In this document: in pieces, positions 36,430-47,332 of the stretch
Layout: every line of letters begins with the position of its first letter
Position numbering within the stretch: the first letter of the stretch is position 1
Source of the DNA: Aegilops tauschii subsp. strangulata
Lineage: Eukaryota; Streptophyta; Magnoliopsida; Poales; Poaceae
Assembly: GCF_002575655.3 (NCBI RefSeq)
Contig: NC_053040.3
Coordinates: 155,001,148-155,065,147, forward strand
Direction of reading: 5' to 3'
Length of the DNA: 64,000 bases
Program-made: the position numbers and the translations under genes
The notes under the pieces: generated by a model
Databases searched by the model: none
Seen by the model: only the letters and a program-made list of their open reading frames with translations
What the model was told of the DNA's origin: nothing

Positions 36430-36679
36430 TTATGTCACTCTATTGTGTACTTACTTGCTCTAATAATGAATAGTATCATAGAGTAGCTAGTATCATATGC
36501 AGTACTTTATTTATATTGTCATGCATGACACATAGTAGCATAACATTTATTATGATACGGTTTCATGATATGATACTTAACCCTCTCTTTCTTCATTTAA
36601 TTAATTCTATGATAGCTCATCAAAATTGCCTAGTTGGCATGCATGATACTAGCTATGATACCCCCTTACTATCAGCTTA

Positions 36680-37400
36680 GCAAAGGTGTACAGATCATTT
36701 GTGCGTCACTTTGTGAGTTTTCATCCGTTTGTTCGAGAAGCGGGGAGAAGTTTCAAACATTTCGGTCGCGAGGTGCGGCCACTGGCGTAGGCCTAGTTGG
36801 TATTTTAATTACAGAAAATTAAGATGGAGTTCGGACATCATCAAAATCGATGTGTGCTAGTGGCGTGCTCTCACGACCCCGTGGAAAAAATTGGTAAAGT
36901 TCGGCACAAGTTTTGATGACTGCTCCTTCCAAACCGGAGCATCTCACATGAAGGATCATGGTTTTCCAAAAGGAGACGTGTCAATTCAAACTCCTGTGGC
37001 CAGTGACTTCATCGTTTGGCCTCATAAAAATTTCCACAGTACGCAATCACCATTATACCACGGGTTTGATTTTCTGGCGCATTTCAGGTATCGTTAGCTA
37101 TATTTAAGACATTTTTTGAGATTAACGTGCATTTTGTGCATAAAAATAAAATTACAACCGGAACTGCATGTGATGTCGAAAGGGATGAGGATAGCCGTTT
37201 GATCTGGGAGCATCCAATGGTGCAGACGTATGATCCGTGGGGTTTGGGTTCTGGCCAATCAGAAAGCACGACTCAGATCATGGGCGGGGTGGCGGGGTTT
37301 GGTCGGCACATGGCTTTCATCAACGAATCGTGTGCTATTCGCAAACCAGATTGCATATTTTTGTTCACACATACTGTAGTGAGATCGATTGAGTGTGCTA
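36680..37400 (-). mobile_element. CACTA copy B after the MITE block, with a third ~250-bp unit
   Basis: Aligns in inverted form with 19,530 down to 19,166 of copy A (for example GGCCACTGGCGTAGGCCTA). From 37,106 to 37,345 it contains a third tandem-type unit with CCGTGGGGTTTGGGTTCTGG. No gene. Confidence 0.7.
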
Positions 37401-37588
37401 CCTCTATGATATAATAATAATAATAACAAAAAATAGTTCATATTCATTGCCTGAGCTGACAGCATATCAAGGTCAACATATTAACGGTTCTTACATCCAC
37501 AGAAAACCGAGCATAACTCACAAATTCAGTACACGCGACAGTTCTAAATTGAACGAATTAAGTTGCGGGGTAGGCACAAAGACTAGTC

Positions 37589-40500
37589 TTACAGCTTAAT
37601 TCCCATGTACATGGGGGAATTAGGATCATTAAGTTGACCCCGAATGAACTTGGGGTTTTTGATGATTTTACGCTTGTTCTCTGTTGCACTGGTGCGTGAT
37701 CCCTTGGTTGGCAACTCATCAAATTCATCGTACTCGTCCTGATCGGCAACATCGTCGACACCCAGTACCCTTCTCTTCCCATGCATCGCTAAATGGCCGT
37801 TCTTATGCAAGGGGTCTTCCACAAAGAACATCTGGGTAGCATCGCTCGCAAGAATGAATGGGTCCGCGTGATATGCCATCGTTGTCCTGTTAACACAGGT
37901 CTTCCTGTACTCATCAATCCTTACCTGACCAAGAGGGATCCATGCGCACCTGAATAATGCCACCTTAATTTTCACATAGTCAAGCTCCCAAATCTCTTTG
38001 ATGGTTCCATAGTATACCCTTTTATCAGCTTCATTTACAGTCATGCATTCTATTCGAACAGAGATGTTCTGATACGAGGTCTTCTTATCACGTTCCTCAG
38101 TGTAGAACGTGTACCATTTATGTCATATGCTTGGTACGTCAGCACCGTAGGTGATGGCTTTTGTGCCAACCACGTAGCAATGTCATCGATGGATCCTTGT
38201 GCCAAACGATTCTTCAGCCATTCGGCATAGTTCTTAGTGTGCTCCTTCATTTCCACATCTGATGAAGGCACCATTGGTAAGAATCTTTGGCGTATCTCCG
38301 CCAAGTGTTCTTCGGCATAAGCGATGAGAACTGGGCTGTTAAGCGGTACCGTCAAATAGGCTTTCTCTGCCAATTCTCCGGGTGCAGCCATTTGTGTGCC
38401 AGCAAGGACTGGATTACCTTTCAGCCTTCCCTCGTGGCGAGAGAGGGGCAAACCTATAGGTCTTTGTTTCATGTATTCGGTGCAAAACTCAACCACCTCC
38501 TCCGCGGTATAACCTTGTAGGATGCTTGCCTCTGGATGGTTTCGGTTCCGACAAAAGCGCTTCAGGATTCCCATGAACCGCTCGAAGGGGTACATGTCGC
38601 GAAGAAACACAGGACCACAATACTTTATCTCGTCGACAAGGTGCACAGTGAGATGGACCATGATATCAAAGAATAGCGATGGGAAAAACATCTCTAGGTT
38701 GGACAATATTCTTGCAATATCATCTTTCATATGATCCAACTCTTCAGGATCTACAACTTTCTTCCATAGTTGGTTGAAGAAATCACAGAGGTCAATGAGT
38801 GTGTTTCTTATATCTTTGTCCATCAGATTCCTGATGGCCACCGGGAGGATCTGTGTCAACATTACGTGGCAATCATGTGACTTCATGTGTCCCAATTTCA
38901 TTTTACCTGAGCTCACATCCACGAGACTTCTGATGTTTGCGCAGTAGGAAGAGGGTGTCTTAACTGACAACAAATAGGTGAAGAACTGTGTTGCTTCTTT
39001 TGTACTGAAATTTTAACTCTGGCGAGCTTTGATGAATTTTTCATCATCTTCTGCTTCACTCTTGCGTTGTGATAGATCAGCAAGCATATCGAGCCGTGAA
39101 CCATCACCATCCTTTCTTTTACCTTTAATCTTGAGCAAAGTACCAAGGATGCTTTCACATACATTCTTCTCTACGTGCATGACATCGATGCAGTGACGTA
39201 CACGTAGAATCTCCCAGTAAGGTAATTTCCAGAACACCGATTCCTTCTGAAACACTTGACCCTTGGGTGTTAGTTTCACCATCAAATGGTGGTTCTTGCC
39301 AAGCACAACATTATTATTTTTAGCCATGTTGTGGACCACCTCCCCTTCATAGGGTCTTGGGGCTGCAGCTGCCTCTGCCGTACCATCAAATTCAGCATGC
39401 ATCTTTCGGTATGGGTGATTTTTCCGTAAGAACCTACGATGACGCAAATACACTGTTTTGTGTGAGTTGGGAAGTCTTCTGCTAGCTGTCCTATCCATGC
39501 ATGTGACACACCCTACTTCTCCCCTTGTTTTCTGCCCTGATGTGTTGCCTAATGCCGGCATATCTTGAATGGTGTGCACGAGCATCGCATGTAGATCGAA
39601 AATCTCCTTTCTGTAAGCATCATAACATTTTACACCAGGTGCATCTATCCACAATGTCAGCAGTTCTTGTACCAGTAGCTGAAAGTAAATGTCGATGTCA
39701 TTTCCAGGTTGCTTCGGGCCTTGGATATCATTGACATCATAATGTATTTTTTTCTTCATACACAACCAAGGAGCTAGGTTATATATGCACAGAAGCACCG
39801 GCCACGTGCTGTGATTGGTGCTCATATCGCCAAAAGGATTCATCCTGTCAGTACACTCCCCGAGCCTTATACTTCTAGGATCCTTGGCAAATTTTTCAAA
39901 CTTTTTGTCGATTAATTCCCACTGAGCCCCATCTTTCGGGTGCCTCATATACCTATCCGCAATTCGTTCATCATGATGCCACCACAACCTCTTTGCCTCT
40001 CTAGGGTTTGCAAACAAACGCCTCAACCTTCGAAATTAAAGGCAAGTAGCAAACAACCTTGAACGGGACTCTTGTCTTGATCTTGTCATCCAATTTGTAC
40101 TTGTCCTTTGCTCTCCTGCGCTTGTATCGTGCATGCTTGCATGTGGGACATGCATGAAAATCTTTGTACTCACCATGGTACAATATACAATCATTCACAC
40201 AAGCGTGTATCTTCTTTACTTCAAGTTCCAATGGGCAAACAATTTCCTTCGCTTCATTCGTGCTTCTGGGGAGCACATTATCTTCCGGAAGAATTTCTTT
40301 AAAAAGACCTAACATCTCTATGAAGCCCTTGTTTGATAGACCGTTTGTTGCTTTAAATCTGAGAAGCGCCACGGTGGCACTCAACCTGGAATATTTCTTT
40401 TTGCAAACTGGATACAATTCTTTCTTGGAGTCTGCATCAATGGTTGGCAGATCCTTGTACCCTATCATATGCTTATCTGGGCCCTCGAAATCTGCAATCA

Positions 40501-40927
40501 TAGCAGCAAAATCTGGCATATCAAGATCGTCATCATCTGCGTCGACGTCTTGGTTTTCCAGTGGGTTTTTCGGCTTTCCGGTGTTCCATTGGTAGCTTGA
40601 CGCCTCTGCCCCGATGTTAGATTCAACATCCATGTGACACTGATCGGTGTTTGGCATCTCGCTGCCCTGGGTATCTTCATCCATGACCTCCTCTTCACCG
40701 TGTCTGGTCCAACGTGTATATCCATCCGTGAATCCCCTAGAGACTAAGTGCATCTGGACATCTGCAACTTCATGTGACTCTGTATTGGCACAATCAGTAC
40801 ATGGACATAGGATGTAATCTGCATCACCAATTCTCCTCTTTGTACTTTCAGCCAAATTCATGAACTCTGTCACGCCACTGATAAAATCTGCGATTTTCTG
40901 ATTCTTTATCCATCGAGATTGTTCCAT
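37589..40927 (-). pseudogene. tnp2-type CACTA transposase, frameshifted
   Basis: Minus strand, starting MEQSRWIKNQKIADFISG. First a Transpos_assoc domain (CPCTDCAN, then MHLVSRGFTDGYTRW), then the tnp2 core (ORF to 39,013: WWHHDERIADRYMRHPKDG, DRMNPFGDMSTNHSTWPV, VRHCIDVMHVEKNVCESI), then a DUF4218-like domain (38,973-38,050: VHLVDEIKYCGPVFLRDMYP) and a DUF4216-like domain (38,044-37,589: WIPLGQVRIDEYRKT). Three breaks: a frameshift near 40,020-40,040, an in-frame TAA at 39,013-39,015, and a small deletion with a stop near 38,045-38,052. This protein would cut and join CACTA ends; it cannot be made intact here. No tnp2 is seen in copy A within the window. Confidence 0.88.
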
Positions 40928-41978
40928 CTGCAGCACACGAATGGTAATTAAAAACAAAACAACAACATTAATACACTGATTAACTGCTATCCAAAGATGC
41001 GCGCATAAATCACAAGGTTTTATTTTAATAATTACTGAGGGCGCTCCATGTTGTTATCCAGACGTGCTATGACAAATTAATGGACAGTCAATTTACACGC
41101 AGAGTACTAATACAACACTACACTTAGGAATTGAATACCTAAATTTAGCCACTCACGAAAAGAATACCTTAATTAATTAGCCGCGTGGCGACCTCCACCC
41201 AGCAGACAGACAAGCGCGATGCGGCGGCACGCCGAGACAGCAGGGTCGAGGAGCAAAGATTAGTGCGGCTGCCGCCTGAAGTTCGACCTCCACTATCCCG
41301 CCATCGACCACGATGGATGTGCTCGAATCACGCTGCCGCTGACCTCGATGGTTGAGCTCCTCCTATCTCCCGCCACAGAACGAGGATTGACCTCCTATGA
41401 CGCCGCCACCGCCCACCGACCGAGGATTGACCTCTTCTCCGGTAGCCGCTGCCTAGGCCGTCGCCGCCATCTCTATATGCAGAGCGGCTATTTTTTTTAC
41501 GGATATCTGCGGAGCGGCTGTTTACACGGTATCTCACCGTAACTCAATTATATGGACAGGGTAGTACATCACATACGGTTATGTAACGGCAACCGTGTCT
41601 AACCTACGTTGTCTTCTCACATGGATTGGTGCGGAAATCGTGTGTGACGTTGTAATACCTAACACAAACGACATGTACAAACAGTGTGCCGTATACAACA
41701 TATATATAATGCCATTTGTAGTTCCCGGCCGTTAGCTTATCTCCATAGTTTCCCCATTTCCCCCAAATCCCTACATAGCCTCCAAATTCCCTCGTGTGGC
41801 GCTAACATTGGGGGAACGCGGACGAGTGGTGCTGATGGTTTCGGTGCGGCTGCTGCTGCTCGTATCGCCGCCACGACGGCAGTCGCCGCCGAGCACTTGC
41901 CTAAGGTCATCAGAAGGCAGGTGTACTACGGATCTGAATCGTCATGTCAGGTTCCAATCTATCCCGACCTTTTTTAGC
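40928..41978. other. Intergenic stretch between tnp2 and the GRF-type gene
   Basis: Divergent intergenic region of CACTA copy B. The first part (41,180-41,500) is GC-rich with CGCCGC runs and only shadow frames. CATATATATAATGCC near 41,698-41,712 is a possible TATA box for the plus-strand gene, followed by a CT-rich leader (TTTCCCCATTTCCCCCAAAT). Nothing else recognised. Confidence 0.45.
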
Positions 41979-42593
41979 ATGTCCAAAGTATGGCTCCTTG
42001 CTGAATCCGTCCTGAATGACCCCCCCCAGGAAAGCGATATGCCGCCGGATCCGGAGCTTGACTCCAGACTCCCGCAACACGAGTTCGACTCCGAGTTTTG
42101 CGCCAACGAGAAGTACCAAAAGCTGAGTTGTGTGCACGGGCACACTCCCGCTCGACGTGTATGCACGGAGGGATTCAACATTTGTAGGTGGTTTCTCATT
42201 TTCCCCTTAGAGGTTAGTGCTAATTAAGTTCATCATTTTACTTCAGTTAAGGCCACCGCTCATCCAGAATACTATTTAACATTGGCAGGGATATGAGGCT
42301 TGTGCCTTTGTTAACTGGCTGGATGAAGAATGGCATGGCAGGGCTCGGAGTGTTATCACCAAGCTCGCAGAAGATAACGTAAAGTTGAAGAAGAAACTAG
42401 CTGATCTGGAATGTACAATCAGTACGATGAAGCAAGAAAGAATCAATCACAGGCAACAGTGAAAGCAAGAGACAAGAAGGACCTAGCATGTGTAGTTGTG
42501 GTTGTCGCATTAGCCATGTTCTATGCGCTGTTTGCAATGATGATCAGGGGTTTTGTTGACAGTATTGCTAAAGCACATCTAGATGTGCTCTAA
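41979..42593 (+). pseudogene. GRF-type zinc-finger protein gene, degenerate
   Basis: Exon 1 (41,979-42,212) starts MSKVWLLAESVLND and carries CVHGHTPARRVCTEGFN. Exon 2 (42,289-42,462) continues GYEACAFVNWLDEEWHG and a coiled coil (LAEDNVKLKKKLADLE). The pattern CxHG...EG.N..R.F..C...C.F..W is that of plant GRF-type zinc fingers, but the third ligand position reads RWFLIF, with F where C is expected. A frameshift near 42,460 separates the usual hydrophobic tail (CVVVVVALAMFYALFAMM, to 42,593). Splice sites GAG|GTTAGT and TTGGCAG|GG fit. GRF fingers bind nucleic acids. Likely a host-type gene carried by the CACTA element. Confidence 0.6.
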
Positions 42594-43020
42594 GTAATGC
42601 ACATCTAGGTCCTACATATGCCATTGATGTTACGCAAAGATTCGTGCAGATATTTTTCTTTGTCTTTTTTCTTTTCCTTTCTAGTTGGATTATTACTGGC
42701 TTTATCAATAAGAAGAGCTCAATGTATGCTTGCCAACTATCCTACTCCGTTCGTACCGGTACCGGTGCATAATCCCAAAACTCGTTCCTTATTTTTGTCC
42801 TGAAAAAGGAAACCAGCCAAATAGCCAATAGGAGTCGTGCGCAACCCCGGGAATTTGGAGCAACTGGGTACAAATAATTACGGTTGATTATATCAGCGGT
42901 TAGATAATACGTCAACCCCCGCTTCAATTGGCAGTTCTCTTCTCTGCATACCCCGCTTAAGTTTCCACCATCTTCATCGTCCCAGGCAGGCCGCGCTACA
43001 CACTGGCACACTCTGCAGCC
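42594..43020. other. Intergenic stretch in CACTA copy B
   Basis: AT-rich then mixed sequence between two plus-strand genes. The end (42,935-43,020) is pyrimidine-rich and could be the leader of the acidic ORF. No clear TATA box or repeat seen. Confidence 0.4.
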
Positions 43021-43398
43021 ATGTCGAGCGATAGCGAGGATGACAGTTCGGCCAGCAGTCTGGCGCCCGATGATAGGTCAACATCGGAATCATCCCGCTC
43101 GTCTTCCATGAGTCCGGCGTCAAGCCCAGACCTTGATTATATCCGGTTCATGGAAGGGACGCCGCCTCCGGAGTCGTCAGACGACAACCAGAGAGACGAG
43201 GAGTCATCGGAGGACGAAGAAGAGGACGACGATGATGATGAGGAGGAATGGTCGAACGAGGAGGAGGACGACGATGACAGCAACGACGATGATGACGGTG
43301 GCGGCGATGAAAAGCCAATGGTCAGCGGCAAGAAGCGTCCTCGCCAAGACGATGTCGCGGGGCCATCCAACAAGAACAACAAGAAGAAGAAGGACTAA
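43021..43398 (+). CDS. Acidic Ser/Asp/Glu-rich protein with C-terminal basic signals (unknown)
   Basis: 125 codons, MSSDSEDDSSASSLAPDD at the start, a long acidic run (residues about 58-98: EESSEDEEEDDDDDEEEW then DDDDSNDDDDGGG), and basic nuclear-signal-like ends (SGKKRPRQDD, NNKKKKD). Low complexity, so open frame alone is weak evidence. The ordered acidic then basic pattern and an ATG in fair context suggest a small nuclear protein, perhaps chromatin-related. It lies between the GRF-type gene and the CACTA subterminal repeats, all on plus. Confidence 0.5.
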   Translation: MSSDSEDDSSASSLAPDDRSTSESSRSSSMSPASSPDLDYIRFMEGTPPPESSDDNQRDEESSEDEEEDDDDDEEEWSNEEEDDDDSNDDDDGGGDEKPMVSGKKRPRQDDVAGPSNKNNKKKKD

Positions 43399-43479
43399 AT
43401 TAAGCAGACTGTATATATATATATATATCTGTTTATCCTGTCAATCTCATCACAGACGGTTAGTAATATGTATGTGACA

Positions 43480-43954
43480 GAGATCTTCTACATTATCGCC
43501 AACAGGTTGGTTTGTTGAACTATGTGCCCTGACGAGCACACAATTCACAAAAAAAGACCGTATGGGCTGTCTATAATGATCGCACACAATTCTGATTACC
43601 GACCTGTTTGTCGGGTATCACACACATCTTGTTACGCCGAATCGTTTGTGTTCACCTCACTCATCGCAAACGGTTCATCGGAGTGAACTGTATGCCGTAT
43701 ATCGCACACACCTTGATCTGGCTGCCCGTTTCTGTTGTTCTGTCTCATCGCAAACAGTTCATACAGATCAACCGTATGCCCCTCATCGCACACGCAACTA
43801 TAATCTGAACTGTGTTTGATGTATCATTCATCGCAAACGTTTTGCATCATTTCTGACGGTTTTCATACAGCACCGTTTGCGATTATTGCATCGCACACAG
43901 TTTCTCGAAGGGTCTCTGATCGTAGTGTCGCGTTAGCAGCATCCTGCAATAGTG
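43480..43954 (+). repeat. Right subterminal repeats of CACTA copy B
   Basis: Repeated TCGCAAACGGTTCAT, ATCGCACACA and related forms at 43,580-43,920, in both orientations, as in the other subterminal arrays. Ends in the candidate terminus GCAATAGTG. Confidence 0.7.
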
Positions 43955-43957
43955 CTA

Positions 43958-45355
43958 TCCTTGTAATCGTGTGCGAGATATATAATAAAGTTTAGTTTGA
44001 GTTTTTGCTTTCTTTACTTTCATGTTGCAATAAAAAGAAAGGAAATAAATTAAAAAGATCATATGCTAATCTTATGGTAAGTGATGACACCACATAAGGA
44101 AAAGTATAAGTAGGAAATTTTATTAGAGATTGACAAACATAGCATTGGTCAATGATGCAACTCATGAAAGAATTAATAAGGAAAGAGAAGATTCACATAT
44201 AAATACACTATCCTAGAAATCTTTTGTGATTGTGAGCCCCCATCAAAGTATTATATGCCAAAATTGTTGACATTGGACAAGGAAGGCAACGTAATGATTT
44301 ATGTTTGTTCATATTCACATAGAAGTTATATTGTCCTAGATCCTTCAACATGTGGTGCTTGCCCCCCTATCTTTGCTAGCCAAAAATTCCGCACTAAGTA
44401 GAGATACTACTTGTGCATCAAAAAACCCTTAAACCCAAATCTTATTTTCAAGATTCCACCATACCTACCTAGGGATTGAGAAAGATCCCTCAAGTAGTTG
44501 TCATCGGTGCAATAAGGCAATAAAAATTGCTTCTAAAAGTGTGAGATCATTTAGTGTAAGAGAAAATTGAGCGTTGTACGAACTTGTGATGGTGAAGAGT
44601 AAAAGCGACAGACTGCATAATAAAGGTTGCCATCACAAGGGGCAATACAACGTGACTTTATTTTGCACTAAGGGGTTGGGCATACAAACAAATAAGTGCA
44701 TGGCAACCTCTGCTTCCCTCTGCGAAGGGCTTATCTTTTACTTTTATGTATTTACTTTTATGCAAGAGTCAAAGTTTCTTCTCTCTATTTCTTTTATTTT
44801 TCGCCTTTGGCAAGCATCATGTGGTGAGGAAAGATCTAGGCACATATGTCCAGTTGAATATGGGTAGCATGAGTTATCATTGTTGACATCACCCTTGAGG
44901 TGAATACGTTGGGAGGCGAAACTATAAGCCCCTATCTTTCTATGTGTTCGGTTGAGACGTTTTGCTCATGTGTATGCGGTGAGTGTTAGCAATCATAGAA
45001 GATTATATGATGGTTGAGTATGTGGACTTGCCTAAAGGCTCCGATACGTGACCCTTCCTGAAAAGATGATGAATTGTAGTTGTAATGTTGACTGAGAACA
45101 TAGTTTGTTGGTTTCTAATAGAGTTTATGCTTTATACTTCAATTGTATGATGAATTGTTACTTATTCATGGGGAGTCTATGATAAAAGTTCTATGATAAA
45201 AGTCTTATGTTTAAATTTTTTGTTGTTATAATAATCTACATGATGCTTCTATGTTCGTATTTTGTTTTTATCGACACCTCTCGCTCTAAGCATGTGGACA
45301 TGTTTTTCGATTTTGGTTTTCGCTTGAGGACAAGCGAGGTCTAAGCTTGGGGGAC
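43958..45355 (+). mobile_element. Athila-like gypsy element, 3' internal region, no coding left
   Basis: About 1.4 kb of AT-rich non-coding DNA leading into a polypurine tract (AAGCTTGGGGGAC, 45,343-45,355) and then the LTR start TGATACGTCC. This is the standard arrangement at the 3' end of Athila-type elements. Only chance frames. The first bases (GTAATCGTGTGCGA, 43,962-43,975) still look CACTA-like, so the left limit is uncertain. Confidence 0.6.
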
Positions 45356-46323
45356 TGATACGTCCATTTTGCATCATATTTTCCTACTGTTATTTATGAT
45401 GTTTTATGCATAATAATGCTTTTTTGGAGTAATTATAATGCCTTTTCTCTCATAATATGCAAGGTACACACAGAGAGGGAGAATTCCGGCAGCTGGAAAT
45501 CTGGACCTGGAAAAGCTACGTCAGGCCACCTATTCTGCACAACTCCAAACAAGCTAAAACTTTAGGAAGAGTTTTTATGGAATATTTGAAGAATATTGGA
45601 GCAAATAAGTACCAGAGGGGGCCCACCAGGTGGGCACAACCCACCTGGGCGCGCCAGGGAGCCCAGGCGCGCCCTGGTGGGTTGTGCTCACCCAGGCCCA
45701 CCTCCGGTGCCCATCTTCTGGTATATAAGTCATTTTGACCTAGAAAAAATAAGAAGAGGACTTTCGGGACAGAGCGCCGCTGTCTCGAGGCGGAACTTGG
45801 GCAGGAGCACTTTTGCCCTCCAGCGGAGCGATTCCGCCGGGGAAACTTCCCTCCCGAAGGGGGAAATCATCGTCATCATCATCACCAACAACTCTCCCAT
45901 CTTGGGGAGGGAAATCTCCATCAACATCTTCAATAGCACCATCTCCTCTCAAACCCTAGTTCATCTCTTGTGTTCAATCTTTGTACCGGAACTATAGATT
46001 GGTGCTTATGGGTGACTAGTAGTGTTGATTACATCTTGTAGTTGATTACTATATGGTTTACTTGGTGGAAGATTATATGTTCAGATCCAATATGCTATTT
46101 AATACCCCTCTGATCTTAAGCATGTTTATCACTTGTGAGTAGTTACCTTTGTTCTTGAGGTCACGGGAGAAATCATGTTGCAAGTAATCATGTGAACTTG
46201 ATATGTGTTCGATATTTTGATAGTATGTATGTTGTGATTCCCTTAGTGGTGTCATGTGAACGTCGACTACATGACACTTCACCATACTTGGGCCTAACGG
46301 AACGCATTGTGGAGTAGTTATTA
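45356..46323 (+). repeat. Athila-like 3' LTR, left part
   Basis: Starts TGATACGTCCATTTTGCATC. Contains a GGCGCGCC hairpin (about 45,635-45,685), a TATA box (GGTATATAAGTC, near 45,720) and GC-rich leader. Interrupted at 46,323 by a LINE; the LTR resumes at 61,231. Total about 1,544 bp. The other LTR of this element is not in the window. Confidence 0.75.
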
Positions 46324-46532
46324 CCGAAAAAGGCTTTTGCCCCGCTTTATAAATAAAGCAACCACCAAGCACAAAGTATCAAGGTAACAACCGAACAATC
46401 CACACGCACACACAACGCCACCGCAGGCAAGGTCCAACACACACACAAACACACAAACCCAAGTTCAGCTATGGGAACAGCCCAACAAGCCCAACAAGGC
46501 GCACGCCAAGACAACACATAAACGACGGAGGC
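46324..46532 (-). mobile_element. LINE, 3' end piece
   Basis: The 3' end on the minus strand reads ...AAAGCGGGGCAAAAGCC, then TTTTTCGG, at the target duplication ATTGTGGAGTAGTTATTA (46,306-46,323). The piece ends at the Tat insertion; GAGGC (46,528-46,532) is the Tat target duplication. Confidence 0.8.
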
Positions 46533-47051
46533 TGTCGTGGAATTGTCACGGCAGATGTCCTCGAGCTAGGACTTAGTCGTGGAGCCATCGCAACTAGGAA
46601 GCTTGAAGGGGTTAAGTGGGACAAGGAACACGAGGGTTTATACTGGTTCGGCCCCTTACGGTGAAGGTAAAAGCCTACGTCCAGTTTGAGGTGGTATTGA
46701 TTAGGGTTTCGATGACCAGGGAGCTTAACTCCGATGCCTGGCTCTCGATGAGATTGTTGTTGTCCCTAAACCGCTGCCGGGTCGTCCCTTTATATAGGGA
46801 GGCCGACGCCCAGCAGCTCTCAGAGTCCCGGCCGACTTATAAGAGTGTCCGGCTCGGACTCTTAACTATCCTTGCCTTATACTACAAGTTCTACCATAAC
46901 AATGATTGTAATTACAGGCCTTAAGCCATATCCGGGTCTTAAGCCCATCTCTGGCCCATCGTCTTCAAGCTTGGCTCCGGGCTTCTGGCAATGACCGTAT
47001 GAGTAACCCAGCCTCTCCTGGCGGGTGACTCTAAGGTCTATATCCTCAACA
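46533..47051 (-). repeat. Tat element 3' LTR
   Basis: 519 bp, TGTCGTGGAATTG at the plus-strand left edge and TATATCCTCAACA at the right. It is followed by the polypurine tract CTGGGGCCTAA (minus strand, 47,052-47,062). TATA-like CTTTATATAGGGAGG at about 46,788-46,802. Confidence 0.93.
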
Positions 47052-47332
47052 TTAGGCCCCAGATTGATTTGAGCCGGCTCATGTCAATCTTCAATCCTTT
47101 CGACAGAAAATCGCCGTCTTACAATTGTGTGGAGGCCATAACCCGGCGTGACGTCATCCTCTGGACTCCGGGTGATCCGTCGTGACGTCATCTTCCATTA
47201 AGCCCGTTTTTTACTCCGCCAGATCCGCAACGGATCTTTACCTTTTACTGCCATCCCGAAAATCGAGGCGTTTCGTGGGGAGATAACCACGCCGTGGTCT
47301 CCTTGATTCTCGCGCCCACTTATGAGCTCGCC

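Larger units (their letters stand above)
35593..36460. mobile_element. Tourist-like MITE (GAGCA ends), with nested MITEs
   Basis: Begins GAGCATGGTTAATAATACAG and ends CACTCTATTGTGTAC...GCTC, flanked by TAA at 35,590-35,592 and 36,461-36,463. It is the inverted relative of 200-484, enlarged by MITEs inserted at about 35,841-36,429. Confidence 0.75.
33497..36674. mobile_element. MITE block inside CACTA copy B (three tandem Tourist-like MITEs with nested insertions)
   Basis: Interrupts copy B between two stretches that are nearly adjacent in copy A (19,690 and 19,530). Order: a Tourist-like MITE ending GGCCAGCC at 33,750; a second one to about 34,134 with a Stowaway in it; a third from about 34,138 to 36,674 with two nested clusters. 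The same three-MITE order, reversed and with fewer insertions, forms window positions 1-1,345. No coding sequence. It contains a (TA)n run near 34,015-34,032. Confidence 0.65.
27183..43954 (+). mobile_element. CACTA (En/Spm) transposon copy B
   Basis: Starts CACTGGTGTCGCGTCGGTCC at 27,183, preceded by CTA. The best candidate far end is ...GCAATAGTG at 43,954, also followed by CTA, which would be the 3-bp target duplication. However, the two termini match only over about CACT..TG, so the right limit is uncertain. Contents: En/Spm-Ulp1 gene (28,260-32,081, minus), MITE block (33,497-36,674), tnp2 transposase (37,589-40,927, minus), GRF-type gene (41,979-42,593, plus), acidic ORF (43,021-43,398, plus), and subterminal repeats at both ends. 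Confidence 0.75.

Noticed and set aside
43137..43477. Alternative frames over the acidic ORF
   Set aside because: Ser-rich or Arg/Thr-rich shadows of GAC/GAG codon runs.
46616..46924. 102-codon frame, repeated at 59,141-59,449
   Set aside because: Lies wholly inside both Tat LTRs and is identical only because the LTRs are.
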